From Bombyx mori (Eukaryota > Arthropoda > Insecta > Lepidoptera > Bombycidae): a stretch of DNA of 64,000 bases. The stretch is taken from the NCBI RefSeq assembly GCF_030269925.1, contig NC_085111.1, forward strand, positions 8,672,142-8,736,141. The letters are read 5' to 3'. This document shows, piece after piece, positions 11,849 through 23,399 of this stretch. The translations under genes and the position numbers were made by a program. The notes under the pieces are model-generated. The model ran no database searches and was not told the DNA's origin. It worked only from the letters and a program-made list of their open reading frames with translations. Each line of letters begins with the position of its first letter. The stretch's first letter is position 1.

Positions 11849-14800
11849 ATGGTTCAGAAAGGGCCTCGTCCTCTGGTACTGTGCGGACCTTCAGGCTCAG
11901 GCAAGAGCACGTTGTTGAAGCGGCTGCTGAAAGAATTTCCCGACAAGTTTGGCTTCAGTGTCTCCCATACAACAAGAGCACCACGGGCTGGTGAAAAAAA
12001 CGGAGTGCATTATCATTTCACTAACCTAAACGATATGTCAACTGCTATTGAAAAAGGTGAATTTATAGAAACTGCAATTTTCAGTGGAAACATTTATGGA
12101 ACAAGGCAAGTAATTTTTTATTTTTTTATTTAAATTGCATTTCGTTAAAGAAAGCTTATGAGATGGCCACGTGCTCTTTGTTTCAATGTTTTTATTGGCT
12201 TTGAGCCAAAATAAGAACATCAATGTTGTCATTCATTTTTGAAAACATTTTTAGAATTATATTTTAGAATAAGAAATAAAATAAGATTAATATGCAACAT
12301 TTCTTGACTTAACTAGAAAATTAAGCATTTTTCAACAGTGAAGAAGATTTATTATGTTTTTAAATCAAGAAAGAGAGTTAACACAAAGATCAGAAGAAAG
12401 ACAAAACAAGAAATAGAGTTATTATGGCAAGATGAATAATATTCATTAAAAAAAACATTGACAATATTATTTCCCATGTACAAAAAGATAAAACTACAAA
12501 AGAATAAAAATAATAATTTGAAAGAACTTTTTTGTATAAAAATAGGGAATAGTCACAGTCATAGTTGCAATTCATCAATTATATTTTTAACAGTGGCAAT
12601 GAGTTTAAAGTACATAAAAATAAAATAAATTAATTTAAACTCATTAAATTAATATATTTTCATATATTAATTTATTCAAATTCAAGGATTATAACTCAAT
12701 TAAATGAAATGTAATTTTCAACTATAAGTCACCTAAAATTTAAAAAAATAATTTCGGTTTCATATTTTTTCTACTTTATTTACTTACATTAACAAGGCTC
12801 CCATTGTTCAGGTTATTTTATCTCATAGTCCGAGATCTGTAGGGCATCCAGTCGGCTTTAAGATGCCGGCTGGCATTTGCGTTCCTTATTTCCCGGGTGA
12901 CCAGGAGAGATAGAAGAAGTTAATGTGGGAGGGTAATTGAGAGGGGATGCAGCAAAGGCTTTGTGGCCTCCATCAGTGGGTCACGGCACTAAATCAGTAG
13001 TACGATTTTTTTGCATGGTTATTTTTGTTTATTTCTCTTTGTTCAAATGTTAACAGGAAGTAACATTTATTTTATTCAAATGGACTAGTATAAAATACTT
13101 TCTGGAAACATTTAGAGTTCGCACAAATATCAAGTTCCATAAAATAAAATTCTTTAATTACATATTAAAAGTAATAATAATAAGCATATTAAATTTAAAG
13201 GCTGTATGTACATACATTTACTCTTTCTACAGTATAATTTAGGATACAAAACTAAATTTTGATACAATAAATACCAGAACTTTCGAAAATCCAATTTGTA
13301 CAATCAAATTTAAGACACCCTACCAATCGAATCTATACTTATATACTTACGAGGGCTGCACTAAAAGTATCGGGAATGGAATATTTCCACTGTTCCTGTC
13401 ATATTAAAATCTTTTTAATTGAAAACTCCTTGGTTTTAAAAATCGAATACCATTTATTTATTTTAAAAAAGATTCTCGGTCTTGTCACTAGGTTTTGTCA
13501 AACTTGTTTAGTCGTTGAGAAAATGGAATTGACTCGAGAAAATTCAAGAGCGATGATTTATTATGACTTTCGAAGTGGTTTAACATGAAAACAGTGTGTT
13601 GACCGGATGATTTCTGCATTTGGTGATGAAGCCCCATCCAAAACCACAATTTATCGCTGGTTTGCTGAGTTTCAACGTGGACGTGTCAAGCTCAGTGATG
13701 ATCCCCGTCAAGGTCGTCCAAAAACCGCAGTCACCCAAGAAAACGTTGATGCTGTGCGTAAGCTGATTGAGGAAGATCGACATGTGACATACCGCGAAAT
13801 TCAGGCAACTTTAGACATTGGCATGAGTCAAATACAAATAATCTTGCATGAACAACCAGGTGTAAAAAAGTTGTTTTCCCGATGGATACCGCATTCGCTC
13901 TGTGAAGAGCAAAAAGCGGCTCGCGTTACTTGGTGCGTCAGAACTCTCGAAAGATTCCACGCAGGATCCTCAAATGCTGTATACAACATTGTATCAGGTG
14001 ACGAATCCTGGATATACGCGTACGAACCCGAAATAAAAAACCAAACACGAGTTTGGGTGTTCGAAAATGAATTAAAGCCAACAAAAATTGTTCGTTCACG
14101 GAGTGTTGCAAAAAAAAAAGGTGGCCACGTTTGTCTCCAAAACCGGCCATGTTACGACTATTCCTCTTGAGGGACAAAGAACGGTTAATGCAGAATGGTA
14201 TGCTTGCATTTGTTTGCCACAGGTCGTTTCTGAACTCCGTAAAGAGAACTGCAACCGCCGCATCATCCTCCATCACGAGAATGCGAGTTCTCACACCGCG
14301 CACAGAACAAAAGAGTTTTTAGAGCAAGAAAACATAGAATTATTAGACCATCCGCCGTACAGCCCCGACCTAAGCCCTAATGATTTCTATACTTTCCCTA
14401 AAATAAAGAATAAATTGCGTGGACAGAGATTTTCATCACCTTTGATAGGGTGGACTAGCGGCTATAGCAATTAATTAAAACGTAAATTAAATACTTGAAA
14501 ACATTGTGTTGACTTGTATAAGAGAAAATATAATTCAGAATGACACCGCACATCAAAAGTAAAAGGAACATAATACAAATTCAAATATAGTGCATCATAG
14601 ACAATTATACGTGGACAGCATCAAGACCTTACAACCTGAAGAAGCTGCGGACGCCTACAAAACGGCCATTTTGGAGACGCCAACTTCCGAATGGAATGGT
14701 TGCTTCAATGATTGGTTCCATCGTATGGAAAAATGTGTCAAATTTCGCGGAGAATACTTCGAAAAGCAATAAATACATTTTTAAATAGTAATGTTGTGTC

Positions 14801-17800
14801 ACTTCGTTAATTCCCGAAATTTTCAGTGCCGCCTATGTATCTATATATATAAATAAAATTGGAGTGTCTGTTTGTAATATTGAATTAACAGCTTTTTACA
14901 TGTGTACCGTATATATATACATGCATATGAATATATATATACGGTACATAGACTGTCATAGACCAAAATAACATTTTTTACAATTTTTGTCTGTCTGTTT
15001 GTTCCGGCTAATCTCTGGAACGGCTGGACCGATTTTGACGAGACTTTCACTGATAGGTAGCTGATGATATAAGGAGTAACTTAGGCTACTTTTTTTTAGA
15101 CTAGCTTCGCCTCGCGGCGTCACCCGCGATAGAACAATAACCGCGGGTAACATCGCGGGACTCGACTATCAATAATAAAATTTAATGTTTCCGAAGCGAA
15201 GCGAGGGCGGGTCGCTAGTATATTAATTAATATAAAAATATATATCTAAATATCCCTTTATTAAATTTATTGAAGTCGAAGCCCAAGTCTGGTCCAACAG
15301 TAGATAACTGTGGGCTGATTGTAATGATGATAATGCTCCTTTATTCCTAAAATGTTTATTTCTTCGTCTGTCTGGTGTATGGATGACAGAGTACAGACTA
15401 CGGCAATTTTGGAATACAAAAATATTCTGTATGTTTAGAACATAATATGCTACACAATAGAAAGTTTCTTTTACGAAAAAATTTGCACTTGAAAATTTAC
15501 CTAAAAATTTGTGATTTCCAGCAAGAAAGCAGTAGATGATGTACGTCGTACTGGCAAAATATGTGTGCTGGATATTGAAATGGAAGGGGTGAAGCAAATC
15601 AAACGCACAGACCTGGATCCCCTGTTGGTCTTTGTGATGCCACCATCTATAGATGAACTGGAACGAAGACTCCGCGCCCGTAATACGGAACAAGAAGATA
15701 GCTTGAAAAAGAGATTGGAAACGGCACGAAGAGAGATTAAATTTGGTAAAATTTATACATTATTTTATAACTTTTACGTAAAGTTACATATACCATGAGT
15801 TTTCATCTAGTGGTCGATATTATTCGACCAAAATCGGATGCATCAAGATTCTATGCATTACAACTTAACACCCTCTATTAGCTTTCTGAAGTCATCGTGG
15901 CCTAAAGAATAAGACGTCCGGTGCATTCATATCTAGCGATGCACCGGTATTCGAATCCCGCAGGCGGGTACCAATTTTTCTAATGAAATACGTACGCAAC
16001 AAATATTCACGATTGACTTCCACAGTGAAGGAATAACATCGTGTAATAAAAATCAAACCCGCAAAATTATAATTTGCGTAATTACTGGTGGTAGGACCTC
16101 TTGTGAGTCCGCACGGGTAGGTCCGCCCCGTCTATTTCTGCCGTGAAGCAGTAATGCGTTTCGGTTTGAATGGTGGGGCAGCCGTTGTAACTATACTGAG
16201 ACCTTAGAACTTATATCTCAAGGTGTGTGGCGCATTTACGTTGTAGATGTCTATGGGCTCCAGTAACCACTTAACACCAGGTGGGCTGTGAGCACGTCCA
16301 CACATCTAAGCAATAAAAAAAAAAATTGTCCCATTATCTACCCATTTACATATTAAATAAATCATTCATCATAATTTTCATCAACATCAATACCTTTGAT
16401 TTAATTGAAAATATTGACGCAAATCACAAAGACCGATGATAATACAAAAATTATTATTACTTTAAGATAACATAATGATTGGAAAAAAACTATATATTTA
16501 AATTTCGACGTGCTATTTGAGCCTTTTTCATTTTTAAACTAAATTTATCTAGTAAGCTAATATAGTAATACAGGGGCCTGGCTCTGCCGCTGACATTACC
16601 GAAGTCCATGGGCGACGGAAACCACTCACCATCAGATGGGCCGTATGCTCGTCTACCTACAAGGGCAATAAAAAAAATATGTATTTAATATAATGTACTT
16701 TAATGCCTGTTTTTTGTTATCCAAAAAAAATTTTTTTTTTATATTCATTTCTTGTTGAACTTTTCGTATTAATATAAAACGTACATCAAATTAATTCCTT
16801 ATCATGTTGTTTGTTTTTCACACCATATTTGAACTTTGACTTCTGAATTAAAAACAGTATCACTTATCTCCAGTCAAACATAGAACTTACATCCCAGTGT
16901 CATAATAAAATAATTATTTTATAAATTAAAAGATGTTATTATGTTGAAAACACAGGTCAAGAACCGGGAAACTTCAATATCATCATTTTGAATGATAATT
17001 TGGACAAAGCCTATAATGAGCTGCGTGATTTTATTACACAAAATATTGAAGACAATGATCAAGGTAAGATCAACACAATGTATCAGCAATGAAAAATGTT
17101 TAAGTTATTGTTGTTCTGGACTTCAACTAATTCCATGTAAAGTGACCTTCTCCTACACCTTGCCTAATAATCAAGGACCCAATGCTATCCGATATAGTGT
17201 TTTATAAATCAGCACATAATTATCAGTGCTTGTAAATAATTTGTTGCAATAAAACAGACGGTCAATACAATTTAACGTCACGAAAACTTGGAAGAGGATT
17301 TTTTATCCATTGGAAGTTCTTTTTTTTATCTCAAACTGTTCGAAATATAAAAGCAAATCAATTTTGATTATTAATTCTAACAAATTTGTTTGGAATTCCA
17401 TTTTTATAATTTTAAGTTGCTTAGTTAAGTGTAGTCGAAAATAGACTAAAAGCAAATTTTACATAAAAAACACCTTGTATAAAAAATATTAAAAAAGCCA
17501 GTATGATATATATCCAGTCAGAATGAATTATCTTCATTATAATACAATTTTATCACAAATTGAGTTACCGAACTGTGGCTTGGTCTTAAACGATATTAAG
17601 CTAATATTTTTATAATTTCGTAAGGGATATTTCAAAAACTGTTCTCTTTTTAGGATTTTTAAATATTATTTTTTATGTGTACATTTTTAAAGTTTTTCAA
17701 CGTTCCTTCCGTTTCGAGAGAGTGAGAGTTTTTGTCGCATTTAAATGCATAATATGTTTCTGCTCTGTTATGTTGATATAACAGCCGAATGCGAGGCTTT

Positions 17801-18600
17801 TAAACAATGTTGACTAAAATAAATAATTGTATTTTTTGCAAGGTGCATGGTGATTTTTTTTATCGTTTATTTGGATCGCATGTTTTTTTTTATTGTATTG
17901 ATGGGTGGACGAGCTCACAGCCCACCTGGTTTTAAGTGGTTACTGGAGCCCATAGACATCTAATACGTAAATGCGCCAACCCCCTTGAGATATAAGTTCT
18001 AAGGTCTCAGTATAGTGTATAGTTACAACAGCTACCCCACCCTTCAAACAGAAACGCATTACTGCTTCACGGCAGAAATAGGCGGGGTGGTGGTACCCAC
18101 CCGTGCGGATTCACAAGAGGTCCTACTACCAGTAATAAAGATGTGCGTAGTTAGGACGCACAAAGACTTCTGGCAAAGCGTCAGTAGATGATCATTTTAA
18201 AGTCTATAAAAACTTCCCAAACCTACAGGCTTTAGTTCTTCACTAACTCTTAGGTTATTGATCAGTGCATCCGAATCTAATCTCATTTTTAATTTTGTGT
18301 ATTTAAAAAACTTTGTGTATCATAATGTTCATCATAATACGAATCTGTTAATGTTCAAATTTATACTAATAGAACTGAAAAAATGGACACCATAGACAAA
18401 AATCTGAGTAGGCATGTTATACTTGATTTTTTTTGTATAAATTTTGATCTTCAAATTAATTACGTAAAATAACAAAACAAAACCATTGTGTATATGGAAA
18501 TAAATGAAACGTGATGACATGCTTTGTTGTGGGTCACTAACTACTTTATTGCTAACGTTTTGCAGATGACACCAATGAGAAAACTACAAACAACAAGTGA
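11849..18600 (+). CDS. GUK1: Guanylate kinase
   Basis: Phosphorylates GMP to GDP with ATP in the cytosol. Four coding exons join in phase: 11849-12105, 15522-15745, 16956-17063 and 18566-18600, encoding about 207 residues (human enzyme 197). The P-loop GPSGSGKST is at residues 13-21. The GMP-binding region is visible as [18 protein letters not shown] and [13 protein letters not shown], and the LID/C-terminal part as [14 protein letters not shown] and [18 protein letters not shown]. The start is the ATG in exon 2, just after a cag-type acceptor at 11837. An untranslated exon 1 ending at 11767 with a GTAAGT donor is inferred. The first coding intron begins with GC (AAG|GCAAGT). The last coding exon is tiny ([11 protein letters not shown]). 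Candidate poly(A) signals AATAAA are at 19034 and 19097. Introns carry a mariner, Bm1 copies and a Helitron-like repeat. Confidence 0.93.
12106..13349. other. GUK1 intron, first part
   Basis: AT-rich sequence without genes. A G/C-richer patch at about 12830-12990 (gatgccggctggcatttgcg) looks like a repeat fragment, but I could not assign it. Confidence 0.4.
13350..14833 (+). mobile_element. Defective mariner transposon (DD34D type) in GUK1 intron
   Basis: TA dinucleotides flank inverted ends: cgagggctgcactaaaagta on the left mirrors the end at 14811-14833. The transposase starts near 13523 ([20 protein letters not shown]) and hits a stop at 13586-13588. It resumes as [20 protein letters not shown] through the helix-turn-helix, shifts frame at the A-run near 14108-14118, and continues to [14 protein letters not shown] and [13 protein letters not shown] 193-bp insert at 14442-14634 separates this from the C-terminus ([12 protein letters not shown]...GEYFEKQ). 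The first catalytic Asp (SGDESW) and third (SPND) are present; the second position reads Glu (HHENA). With a stop, a frameshift and an insertion it cannot encode an active enzyme. Confidence 0.9.
14836..15225 (+). mobile_element. Helitron-like non-autonomous element
   Basis: It contains ccggctaatctctggaacgg and then ctggaccgattttgac, text typical of a widespread moth repeat. It ends with a GC-rich hairpin-prone segment gcgagggcgggtcgctagta, consistent with a CTRR-type Helitron terminus. A perfect 16-bp inverted repeat (gtaccgtatatatata) forms a palindrome at 14904-14947. No Rep/helicase coding is present. It abuts the mariner right end. Confidence 0.5.
15888..16325 (+). mobile_element. Bm1 SINE, near full length, in GUK1 intron
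   Basis: The tRNA-like head (gtggcctaaagaataagacg), the B box (attcgaatcccgcagg), the complete body and the A-rich tail are all visible. It is close in sequence to the copies at 48107 and 59421, so relatively young. Confidence 0.9.
16568..16678 (+). repeat. LINE/SINE 3' tail copy (family b)
   Basis: The text gaagtccatgggcgacgg, accactcaccatcag, gggccgtatgctcgtc and tacaagggcaataaaaa is shared with 22790-22872. It is the 3' tail of a retroposon whose body is missing here. Confidence 0.6.
17883..18140 (-). mobile_element. Bm1 SINE, 5'-truncated, in GUK1 intron
   Basis: The poly(T) start and antisense Bm1 3' half (gggtggacgagctcacagcc, then cattactgcttcacggcag) are clear. The tRNA-like head is absent. 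Confidence 0.85.
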
Positions 18601-20600
18601 ACACTGCATGGAGCATGATCTTTTATTAATTAACTGCTATTTAGAAATTGGTGTTAGATGATGTTGTAGATTAGAATTTATGTGAACCTTAATAATCTGA
18701 AAAATAACTTATTGATCAATTTGATGATTTAAAATTTAAAATTAATATAGTAATGTAGTGTGACGTAATGCCCCAAAATAGAATAAGTCAACTGGACAGG
18801 AATGTTCTGAAACTACCTCCTTATAATATTACAATTTTTTAATATAATAGTCAATTTACATAATAGTTCATTTAAGAATGTAGCCTGATCATTGCGCCAC
18901 CATATCATATTTAAATGGATAAAAACATGCATAATAAAGAAAAGGGCGGAATATAATAAAAAACTTAACAAAGCAAACCTTACAATTTGTGCCATTAACC
19001 TTGGAGTTCATTCGCTGTATTGTGAGTGAGAATAATAAATTACCTAATTTGATATTAATAAAATTATCTCTTAAAACCTAAAATAATAATGTTTCAATAA
19101 ATAATCTGTTTAATGTTGCCAGAATGTTTTATAACTGCACATTAAGAAAGTAACAAATCGTCTTGATCTGGGGCTTAAGGTCTTCTACAAAACAAGCATA
19201 TTCTCAGAGACGTGCAGACTGGAATATCCTACGCAATCGTGGTATCACAAGAATGATCACCTTTAAACCTTACATCTATCGCCGTCATAAAAACATCCAT
19301 AAATGATGATAATAAACAAGTAGAAGGCAACATTCGTATGATTGCAACAAGAAAAGTAGCTGGTATTTTCGCCTTGCTCATTGGAAGAACTCTAGAACTT
19401 AGCACAGGATTTTGTGGCGCACTCATAAAACCATGAAAAACATCTGAAAAAATTTAATTTGTAAACGTGTCACAATTCAACAATAGAATTTTTTAACACT
19501 ATTGTTTCACTTTCTATAAAGTTTAAATTTATTGTCACAGTACCACCAGGCTGGTTTGCATTTTCATTAGTTTTATTGTTAAGCAATTTATATATATAAA
19601 TGATATCTGTTCACTCAGATACAAAAAAAACCTTTAATCCACAGATTAGTTTACTATGTTTTTGTTTAAAGATATTAAATATCGAAATAGTAGTACTTTA
19701 AATAGAAGTGTACCATCATATTGTTTTAAGTATTAGATATTATAATTATATACAATTGTTTGTTATTTAAGGTTTGGCCTGCTATAAATGTTGATTTATT
19801 GACTTAACGATTGCTTACTGTACTCTTATAGACTTATAAACTCTTTTTTCCCATCGCGCCGGAAGCCCATCCCAACTGTCCAAACCCACAGCTGGCTGTT
19901 GCCACCCTAGGGTCTCAAATGAACTACCCTAAACATATTTTCTTGTGCAGTATGTCAAGTCATTCTTTGAAGGGTTCCCAACGATAGGCAATAGCTTGAT
20001 TATGTCTCACTGTCACTCACTCTGTTGCTGAGTATGAGCGACAGTGGCCACTCACCACAAAATGGGCCACATACTCGAAAAAAACCTGAACAAGTGCCAA
20101 ATTCCCGAGTATTTAATAATAGTATTTATTGAATATTGATGCAAAATCATTGTTTTTCTTGATATTTTATGTATTCAGAATTTAGCATCAATATCAAAAA
20201 AGTTCAGTACTTAGAAAATATAGAATTAAGGTTATAAAATGTGAACATATTGCATAATATTATTCTTGTAAACGCTAATATGTAGGTAATCTTCGTAGAA
20301 TTTTAGCTATTTATGAATTATTATATCACGCTGACATTTGTGCATTTTGTGTATTTAAAATGCTTGTTATTCTAACCAACATCAAGTCGCCTCCATTTCG
20401 GTGTTTATTTTAAAAACCATTCCATTGTAATCTTCGCGAAAGTATACTTGTTTATTACTAAGACTTGTGATTGCTAAGATTTTTTTAAATTAATTTAAAT
20501 TAGTTTCTGCAGTGTTATTAGCTGTAAAAAAGTGTAAACCATAGTAATTACAAGTAAATGTTATAAAAAATTAATGGTGTTTAATTTTTTTATACTTAAA
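18601..20600. other. GUK1 3' UTR and intergenic sequence
   Basis: AT-rich. A short tail resembling repeat family b lies at about 20030-20090 (gtggccactcaccacaaaat). An open frame on the minus strand at 19229-19426 is not supported by splice or family evidence. Confidence 0.4.
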
Positions 20601-20604
20601 TGTT

Positions 20605-20737
20605 TTACCCATTGACCCAAAGGTGAGGAAGGGACGACCTAAAAAGACTTGGACGAACTGTGTGAAAGAGGATATGCGAAAGAAGGATGAAACAGAAGGG
20701 ATGACGTATGATAGGAATTGGATTAAGAGGACATGCT
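20605..20737 (+). mobile_element. RTE-type LINE fragment, left part (split by R1 insertion)
   Basis: The frame reads GRPKKTWTNCVKEDMRKKD and then MTYDRNWIKRTC, the conserved C-terminal end of RTE-like reverse transcriptases (GRPxxTWxxCVxEDM). The sequence resumes at 22324 after the R1 element, with the frame continuing into WDKGKR. Confidence 0.65.
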
Positions 20738-22311
20738 TTTGTTTTTTTTGTGCCGGGGGCCGAACCTCCTACGAGGTCTCCGCGCCTAGGGTGCGCGCGG
20801 GGTATGTGAGACTCAACGATCTGCAGGTGTTGAGAGCAGATCGCGGGCCCAAGGATTTTAGGGCCCACCCACTAAACGACTCCCCTGCACTCTTACACCC
20901 GACGTCCGATCTCCGTCCGGGGTCAGAACCCGGTCAGAGTAGGGGGGTTCCCGCGGTCAACATTACAACCAGACACGCGGCGCCACCCCGAGGACGCCCG
21001 ACCGACGGGTCGTCGAGGCGATAGTCGACGACCGACGACGTCGGTCTCCGCGGTACGGCGGCCCTGCCAGGCCGCCCAGGCGATGCCGCTGGTTTCCGGG
21101 ATACCCCGCTGGGCCAGAACCAGCCTGCCGGGTCGGAACGCGATACACCGCCGACCGGGTTGCTCTTCCACAGTATGTTCGGCGACGACAGCGACGACGA
21201 AAAACCGACACGTCGTCCCGTCCTCCTGGTGCCAGCGCGCTAGAGTGACGGTAGCGTGCGGCGCAGCCTCAACCCCCTTAGGTCGCCCCGTGACCATCAC
21301 CGGGAGGAGACTGCCTCCTCATAGGGGCCGGAGCTGGACAAACACCCTCCTCCGACCCCCAGCTCGGCGGCGGCGGCACGGCGCCGAGAGGGAAGAAGAG
21401 CTCTCCCTCTCCCGTTCCGCCGCCTCCTTCTGCGACATGATGGACTCGCAGAAGTCGAGCATCGCCTGCCAGGACTCGTCGCTGCCGAGCATCGTAGCCA
21501 CGACGGTCGGAAGCGACAAATCTGGTCCTATATTTGCAACGAGGACGCGCCGCTGCTCCGCAAAAGCGGGGCAGTACGCGAGCGTGTGCTCCGCCGTGTC
21601 CTCGTTGCAGCCACTGCAGTGGTGGCACTTCGGCGTCGGCTCCCTCCGGGCGACAAGGTGCAGGTAGCGACCGAAACAGCCATGTCCCGTGAGCACCTGC
21701 GTCGCTCGGAAGGTGAGACGTCCTCGGTCGCGATTCACCCAGTCCGAGAGGACCGGGCGGATCGCCTCGACGGTCCGTCGCCCGTAGGCGGGGTCCGCCA
21801 GGCTGCGAGACCACGCCTCGAGCACGGCACGCCGAGATTGAAGCTTCCGCGCTCGAACTTCCGCCGCGCCGGGACGCGGCTCCCCCCTGGAGCGGAGATC
21901 GCATCGCCACGCGTAATCCGCAGCGAGCGCCTCCGCTTCCAGGTTCCAGGGAGGCGTCCCAGCGAGCACGCACGCTGCCTCGAACGAGACGGTGCAGTAC
22001 TCGCGAACCGCCCTGACCGCAATCGCGCGCTGCGGACGTCGCAACGCCGCAACATTGTCGCGAGTCAGGGCGTGGCACCACACGGGAGCCCCGTACAGTG
22101 CCATCGACCGCACCACCCCCGTATAGAGGCGGCGCACCACCACGTCAGGCCCCTCGACGTTCGGCAACAGCCGACTCAGCGAGCCGGCGGCCGCCATCAG
22201 TCGGGGACCTAATCTCTCAAAGTGAGCGCGGAAGCTCCAACGACCGTCCAGTACGAGACCGAGGTACCGCAGCCCTGTCGCCTCGATCTCGACTCGAACG
22301 CCTCCGATCAG
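20738..22311 (-). mobile_element. R1-clade LINE, 5'-truncated, with RT C-terminal ORF
   Basis: An uninterrupted frame on the minus strand (21319-22320, 333 codons, of which the element contributes all but the first few) encodes the end of an R1-type ORF2. It covers the thumb region (LRYLGLVLDGRWSFRAHFE), the LTRDNVAALRRPQRAIAVRA segment and the C-terminal zinc knuckle CHHCSGCNEDTAEHTLAYC. The 3' UTR runs down to 20738, where a T-rich stretch on the plus strand marks the oligo(A) tail. Identical 12-bp sequences agaggacatgct flank it (20726-20737 and 22312-22323), a target duplication. GC content is far above its surroundings. The intact C-terminal frame suggests recent insertion. The specific family (SART, TRAS or other) was not determined. 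Confidence 0.85.
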
Positions 22312-22323
22312 AGAGGACATGCT

Positions 22324-22460
22324 GCGCCAACCGTACGCAGTGGGATAAGGGCAAGAGGGGTGAACAAAATGGGAAAAAAGGTGTTTAGTAGTATAATGCT
22401 ATAACGTATCTTGAGATACCTTCCACCCTTCTAACCGGAACGCAGGACAGTCTCGGGGAA
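22324..22460 (+). mobile_element. RTE-type LINE fragment, right part
   Basis: This continues the frame broken at 20737 (RTC|CANRTQWDKGKRGEQN) and then runs into the non-coding 3' end. It ends in an undefined repeat-like region. Confidence 0.5.
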
Positions 22461-22789
22461 GACAAGTACATAGGTTAGTAAAACCTACCTACGGGCTAAC
22501 AAAACTTATGAGTATTGATTAAGCTTCATAAACCTTAATGAATTTCATTTTTATATTTCACGACTATCACTATCTTGAACCAAATCACCTTAGCAGACAC
22601 GGCCAAAAAATCAAAGGTAAATAATGCAAGGTTGTCGTCCAATTTGTCGTTTTTAACCTTTTCTTAACTTAATATATTTTATTATGTGTGGAATCGTCTT
22701 CTCAGGCCATAGCTATTAGTAGGAGGATATGATTACCCCAAATGGGTAGGTACTTCTACCTGTTTCTACCTCGAAGCAGAACAATTTCA

Positions 22790-22872
22790 GTTTTGCTGAA
22801 GTCCATGGGCGACGGTAACCACTCACCATCAGGTGGGCCGTATGCTCGTCTGCCTACAAGGGCAAAGGATGG
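22790..22872 (+). repeat. LINE/SINE 3' tail copy (family b)
   Basis: It contains gaagtccatgggcgacggta and then caccatcaggtgggccgtat, matching 16568-16678. Confidence 0.6.
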
Positions 22873-23399
22873 ATAATGATTATACAATAAGAATAAACAA
22901 GGACATTGTTAGACATGCATATGGTTGGCATACTTATTAACAGACAAAGTATCTGAGATTTCAAACTCCTTTATGTATTTAGGTGGATGCTGAAATAATG
23001 TGATGTGCAACAGATCAACAATGGGAGTGTCAACCCAAAAACAAAAAAGTATAAAAATATTGGGCAAAGTAAACAAAAACCCCATTAGATTATTTATTCA
23101 TAGTCATATCAAATTAGTACGCGTTTTATAGTTTTTACCTTCTATAGATGTATTGTAAATATTATAACTGAATTGTCAAAAATATAGTTAACAAAAGATA
23201 ATAAACTAAATTTCTTCTTGCAAGTAGTATATAGTACTATCCCCTTAAAATTACCGCACAGTACAAAAGCAGTATAGCAGCAAATTAGTTTAATATCTAT
23301 TGGAACAAAATAATTATTAAAAAGGTATAAACCATATTCACTATTTGTATATTGGAATCATTTCTTCAGTAGAAAGCAAATTGAAATTATGTCAATATT
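22873..23399. other. Intergenic; downstream of the CDCA3-like gene
   Basis: AT-rich sequence, likely including the 3' UTR of the minus-strand gene that stops at 23400. No other gene was seen. Confidence 0.4.

Noticed and set aside
19229..19426. 65-codon minus-strand ORF downstream of GUK1
   Set aside because: No start context, splice partner or recognisable family; lies in AT-rich 3' flank.
20623..22404. Several long overlapping ORFs on both strands in the GC-rich block
   Set aside because: Only the 333-codon minus frame matches an R1-type reverse transcriptase; the others are GC-rich shadows.
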